A stretch of 22,358 nucleotides of DNA from a virus: positions 1 to 22,358 of the IMG/VR virus record IMGVR_UViG_3300002231_000534. The stretch is one strand, 5' to 3'. The notes below the pieces were generated by a model. That model did no database searches. It worked only from the letters and a program-made list of their open reading frames with translations, and was not told where the DNA came from. Shown here in pieces: positions 21,807 through 22,358 of this stretch. Both the position numbers and the translations under genes were made by a program. Positions within the stretch are counted from its first letter, which is position 1, and the number at the start of each line of letters is the position of its first letter.

Positions 21807-22358
21807 TGTCTGAGCTGAACATATATCAGAATGATGAGAATATATTCCAAAATGATGGGAATATATTCTCAAATGATCCTTTAGCTGACCCCGTATCGGA
21901 TTACCTGTTTAAGTACAAATTTGACGGTACTGACTCTAGCCTAACCAGAATTGGCACTGATGATTATCGTTTAGGCCCATCAGCTCCAGAAGCACTGTGT
22001 AATTGGCAAGATGGGGCAACGCAGTATTGGAACTCTGCAGATGCAGCGTTGGTGCAGGTAGGTACAGGAGCGTATTCATTTTCATTTTGGTTTAACGTGA
22101 ATAGCGCTACAAATCAGTGTATTATAAATACTGGTGCTGGCGGCGGTACTAACAATTTTCGTATACGTATTGATGGGGCAAACGGACTGCTGAGAAATCG
22201 AACGAGTGGGGTTATTGTGGGGGGCTCAACAAACGTTGTGGATGGGAAATGGCACCACGCAGTTTTCACCTCAGCGGGTTCAGAAGGCACATATACGTGG
22301 TATCTTGACGGAGTAGCGGATGGAACGGGATCGATGCCAGTATATAACTACAATACAG
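21806..22358 (+). CDS. LamG/concanavalin-like lectin fibre protein (partial, runs off the end)
   Basis: A frame open to the window edge starts at ATG 21806, sharing TAATG with the preceding stop, and codes for 184 residues so far. The first 25 residues hold three heptad-like repeats (NIYQNDE, NIFQNDG, NIFSNDP). From about residue 35 to the end it resembles a LamG-like jelly-roll: YLFKYKFDGTDSSLTRI, YSFSFWFNVNSATNQCIINT, FRIRIDGANGLLRN, VVDGKWHHAVFTSAG and TYTWYLDGVADG. WHH (149-151) and the Y-x-DG motif (166-169) are typical. Such domains bind sugars, so this is a strong candidate receptor-binding protein. The C-terminus is missing. Confidence 0.82.
   Translation, partial: MSELNIYQNDENIFQNDGNIFSNDPLADPVSDYLFKYKFDGTDSSLTRIGTDDYRLGPSAPEALCNWQDGATQYWNSADAALVQVGTGAYSFSFWFNVNSATNQCIINTGAGGGTNNFRIRIDGANGLLRNRTSGVIVGGSTNVVDGKWHHAVFTSAGSEGTYTWYLDGVADGTGSMPVYNYNT
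21818..21880 (+). repeat. Three 21-bp tandem repeats at the lectin gene start
   Basis: Positions 21818-21838, 21839-21859 and 21860-21880 are degenerate 21-base units that encode N-I-(Y/F)-(Q/S)-N-D-(E/G/P). They retain reading frame. This region may be a flexible tether or a docking motif for the upstream fibre protein, and copy number could vary between isolates. Confidence 0.8.

Noticed and set aside
20105-22358. Diversity-generating retroelement affecting the fibre genes
   Set aside because: No reverse transcriptase or template/variable repeat pair is visible in the window; the repeats seen are simple tandem duplications.

Overview
The window is the virion-structure block of a tailed, contractile phage or prophage (a myovirus). 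Nearly every base is coding, all on the + strand, with 1-17 nt overlaps typical of phage late operons. The head module is of the lambda type: small terminase, GpA-family large terminase, small connector protein, lambda-family portal, S49 (SppA/ClpP-like) head protease, decoration protein D and major capsid protein E. The tail module is of the Mu type: gpL sheath, gpM tube, tail assembly chaperone, tape measure, gpN DNA-circulation protein, gp44-like hub, gp45 spike, GP46, gp47/J and gp48. The host is a bacterium, probably Gram-negative given the relatives of this gene set, but the window holds no host gene, integrase, repressor or lysis gene that would fix the host or lifestyle.

Layout: 1-90 is leader DNA with a short tandem repeat. 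91-7556 is packaging and head. 7559-8912 holds small head-tail joining and tail-terminator candidates. 8960-10849 encodes sheath and tube. 10850-10935 is the longest non-coding gap and carries an attenuator-like leader. 10936-13485 encodes the chaperone (with a probable programmed -1 frameshift) and the tape measure. 13487-19064 is baseplate. 19065-22358 holds fibre and receptor-binding genes, the last of which, a LamG-type lectin, runs off the end. I saw no tRNA, CRISPR array, insertion sequence or clear terminator, and no convincing minus-strand gene.

Two features go beyond a routine annotation. First, the head protease gene carries an internal start with a near-ideal Shine-Dalgarno sequence, predicting a nested scaffold protein like lambda Nu3. 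Second, between tube and chaperone there is a 14-codon mini-ORF whose own sequence can pair with the ribosome-binding site of the chaperone gene, a plausible translational attenuator that would set chaperone and tape-measure output apart from the highly expressed tube.

Four genes (tape measure, gpN, gp45 and a fibre) are broken by single-base frame changes, although both halves of each look like intact family sequence. The directions are mixed and no motif is shared, so sequencing or assembly indels or a decaying prophage fit better than recoding. The breaks should be resolved before any of these genes is called dead.
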